NCBI GenBank assembly: GCA_037178625.1
Contig: CM074132.1
Span: 3,100,001 to 3,164,000 of the forward strand
Source of the DNA: Skeletonema tropicum
Lineage: Eukaryota; Bacillariophyta; Thalassiosirophyceae; Thalassiosirales; Thalassiosiraceae
Length of the DNA: 64,000 nucleotides
Direction: 5' to 3'
This document shows, piece by piece, positions 62,362 through 64,000 of the stretch. Both the position numbers and the translations under genes were made by a program. The notes under the pieces were generated by a model, which saw only the letters and a list, made by a program, of their open reading frames with translations, was not told the DNA's origin and made no database searches. How positions within the stretch are numbered: position 1 is the stretch's first letter; every line of letters starts with the position of its first letter.

Positions 62362-64000
62362 ATGAGTAGCAGTCATGACGGCTGGATCGAATCCATCGAT
62401 CCCAACAGCGGCAGAACATTCTACGCGAATCGATTTACCCGCACGACACAATGGGAGCCTCCTGCTGGGTGGAAGACAACACTGACAAACAATAATATGA
62501 ATACTGCAAACGAGTCATCATCACAACTGCAGGAACAGCAGAAGCAGGAGCTACAGCAACCTCTTCCTGATGGCTGGGAGGAAATGACTGATCCAAATTC
62601 TGGCAGAACATTTTATATTGATCATGCTCGACAAATCACCACTTGGGAACGTCCTGGCGGTGGTGGCAATAACAATTACGCATCATCATCAACATCTCAG
62701 CAGCAACAACAATCGAATGGGCAAAATAATGATGATTATTTTGATACTCAACAACCAATAATGAAATTAAATCAATTTGGAAGTCACTCCCATTGGGATG
62801 ATGATCCTCACACTGGTCCACGCAACAACAACCACGACCATTACATCAACAGTTCACTCTCAATACAGCATGAATCAACAACCACAACAACAACAACAAA
62901 CACAGCACCCCCACCACCTCGTCTCAACTTCAAAGTACTCACAATTCCCGACACACTCCGCCCCCACTGTCCATCCTGCTTCAACCCCTTCAGCTACACC
63001 CGACGTCGTCACCACTGTCGTCTCTGTGGAGATATATTCTGTGATGCCTGTTCGAATCATAGGACGGTATTGCCATTAGAGGGAGAAGAGTTTGATAAGG
63101 CTGTTAGGGTGTGTGATGTTTGTATGAGGGATGTGAAACGGGGGAATTATTTTAGTTGGAGGAGGTATTTGACTAGTTTGGAGTTGTATTCTGAGGACAA
63201 TAATATCAAGGATGAGAAGAATGAGATAAAGAAGAATAGGGAGGATGGTGGTAGTGTTATTAGTGGTGGAGAAGAACGAATTACATTGGATATGGTGGCA
63301 GCATCCCTCTCCTCTCTTTCTACTGACATTGATGCCATGCTGCTGGAACCACTTCTTACATCCTTTACTGATAAGATGACTATACCAGCGAATGTACTTG
63401 TGCCGGCAGTATCACGGCATTTGAAGCGACGTAAGACTGGAGAGTATGCTATTCGAGTATTGGCAAGTTTGTTGCAGTTGGGGAGTGTGGTTGGCGATGA
63501 TTCATTTGGCTTGGCTGTGTTGGGTCATTCCATCATTGTGAGTGGAGATGATCATCATGATGGAGCTGATGATGCAGAAGCAAAGTTGATCAAGTCCAAT
63601 TCCACCAATTCTGTACCATCATTGACTGGTCGTGGGGGCATCAGCAGCAGCAGCAGCAATCGCAATTATGTCAACGATGTACTCAAAATTCTAGAATGGA
63701 ATGGCAATGATATTCGAACACTCAGTGCACAAGAACAGGCTATCAAGGTGATTTATTATATTACTGATCCCAATTTTATTGCAGGAGCTCTTTCGATCAA
63801 GGAGAGTTTGGAGGAGGATGAGAATAATGCAAGTGGTGGTGATCGCAGTGGACCTGTGGATGTCGATGCTGTTGGTGATGAATACAATGAAAGGATGGAC
63901 GAAATCATTCAAATTGATGTACATCGAGCGTTCCGATCAATGTTGGACCATGCAACTTCATCTGCTTCGCCATCGCTTCAACGATGGGCTACTGCATGTC
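62362..64000 (+). CDS. WW-WW-FYVE protein (5' part, runs off the window)
   Basis: The frame from the ATG at 62362 stays open to the last base (546 residues), so the end is missing. The first WW domain (about residues 5-37) has GWIESIDPNSGRTFYANR ... TTQWEPP. The second (about 70-102) has PLPDGWEEMTDPNSGRTFYI ... TTWERP. A Gln/Asn/His-rich linker follows. The FYVE-type zinc finger (about 203-254) has the CPSC, RRRHHCRLCG, CDAC and VCDVC pairs, including the R(R/K)HHCR basic motif that binds phosphatidylinositol 3-phosphate. The following helical part (from about 310) resembles no repeat I can name. WW domains bind Pro-rich ligands. It probably works on endosomal membranes. Confidence 0.85.
   Translation, partial: MSSSHDGWIESIDPNSGRTFYANRFTRTTQWEPPAGWKTTLTNNNMNTANESSSQLQEQQKQELQQPLPDGWEEMTDPNSGRTFYIDHARQITTWERPGGGGNNNYASSSTSQQQQQSNGQNNDDYFDTQQPIMKLNQFGSHSHWDDDPHTGPRNNNHDHYINSSLSIQHESTTTTTTTNTAPPPPRLNFKVLTIPDTLRPHCPSCFNPFSYTRRRHHCRLCGDIFCDACSNHRTVLPLEGEEFDKAVRVCDVCMRDVKRGNYFSWRRYLTSLELYSEDNNIKDEKNEIKKNREDGGSVISGGEERITLDMVAASLSSLSTDIDAMLLEPLLTSFTDKMTIPANVLVPAVSRHLKRRKTGEYAIRVLASLLQLGSVVGDDSFGLAVLGHSIIVSGDDHHDGADDAEAKLIKSNSTNSVPSLTGRGGISSSSSNRNYVNDVLKILEWNGNDIRTLSAQEQAIKVIYYITDPNFIAGALSIKESLEEDENNASGGDRSGPVDVDAVGDEYNERMDEIIQIDVHRAFRSMLDHATSSASPSLQRWATAC

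Overview
The window reads as nuclear DNA of a diatom, most likely a centric one such as a thalassiosiroid. That placement is inference from gene content. The evidence is short spliceosomal introns (about 70-310 nt, GT-AG), two DUF6824-type proteins of the kind abundant in diatoms, a heat-shock-factor gene whose DNA-binding domain is C-terminal, a plastid sulfolipid synthase with an ASAFAP-like bipartite presequence, and many Gln/Asn/Ser-rich low-complexity proteins. There are no operons. Genes occur on both strands as convergent or divergent neighbours.

Layout. 1-4.8 kb: the 3' end of an unknown gene, a decayed NADPH-oxidase/ferric-reductase gene (-) and gene-poor DNA. 4.8-11.8 kb: DUF6824 gene A (+), ribonuclease Z (-), sulfolipid synthase SQD2 (-) and a Cgr1/CCDC86 rRNA-processing protein (-). 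12.2-18.1 kb: a selenophosphate synthetase (+) with an in-frame UGA (selenocysteine) at its catalytic position and a SECIS-like stem-loop just after the stop codon, convergent with a six-exon Ulp1/SENP protease (-). 18.8-28.8 kb: a frameshifted leucine-rich-repeat pseudogene (+), a GH5-type beta-1,3-glucanase with a C-terminal membrane anchor (+), a divergent SRPBCC/VOC gene pair and a SNF2-family ATPase (-).

29.7-42.4 kb is the accessory part. It holds a repeat-rich unknown protein, a divergent mitochondrial-carrier-like protein, a nested set of DNA-transposon relics (32.86-34.81 kb, flanked by TAA), a small inverted-repeat element, a secreted potato-inhibitor-I protein with Glu at the predicted P1 site, DUF6824 gene B, and a nearly complete PIF/Harbinger transposon carrying both a Myb-like protein and a DDE transposase.

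42.6-64 kb: a SNF2-like protein that has lost its DEAH box, a signal-peptide-peptidase-like intramembrane protease, a mitochondrial DUF4460-type protein, an unknown protein, a TPR protein, an acidic protein with internal duplications, a TA-flanked MITE, an HSF gene whose apparent start codon lies inside a decayed copy of its own DNA-binding exon, and the 5' part of a WW-WW-FYVE protein that runs off the window.

Most genes are unrelated housekeeping or regulatory functions. The linked systems are the selenocysteine pathway gene with its own Sec codon and candidate SECIS, and the two-gene Harbinger transposon. Exon coordinates were derived by hand from GT/AG sites and reading-frame continuity.
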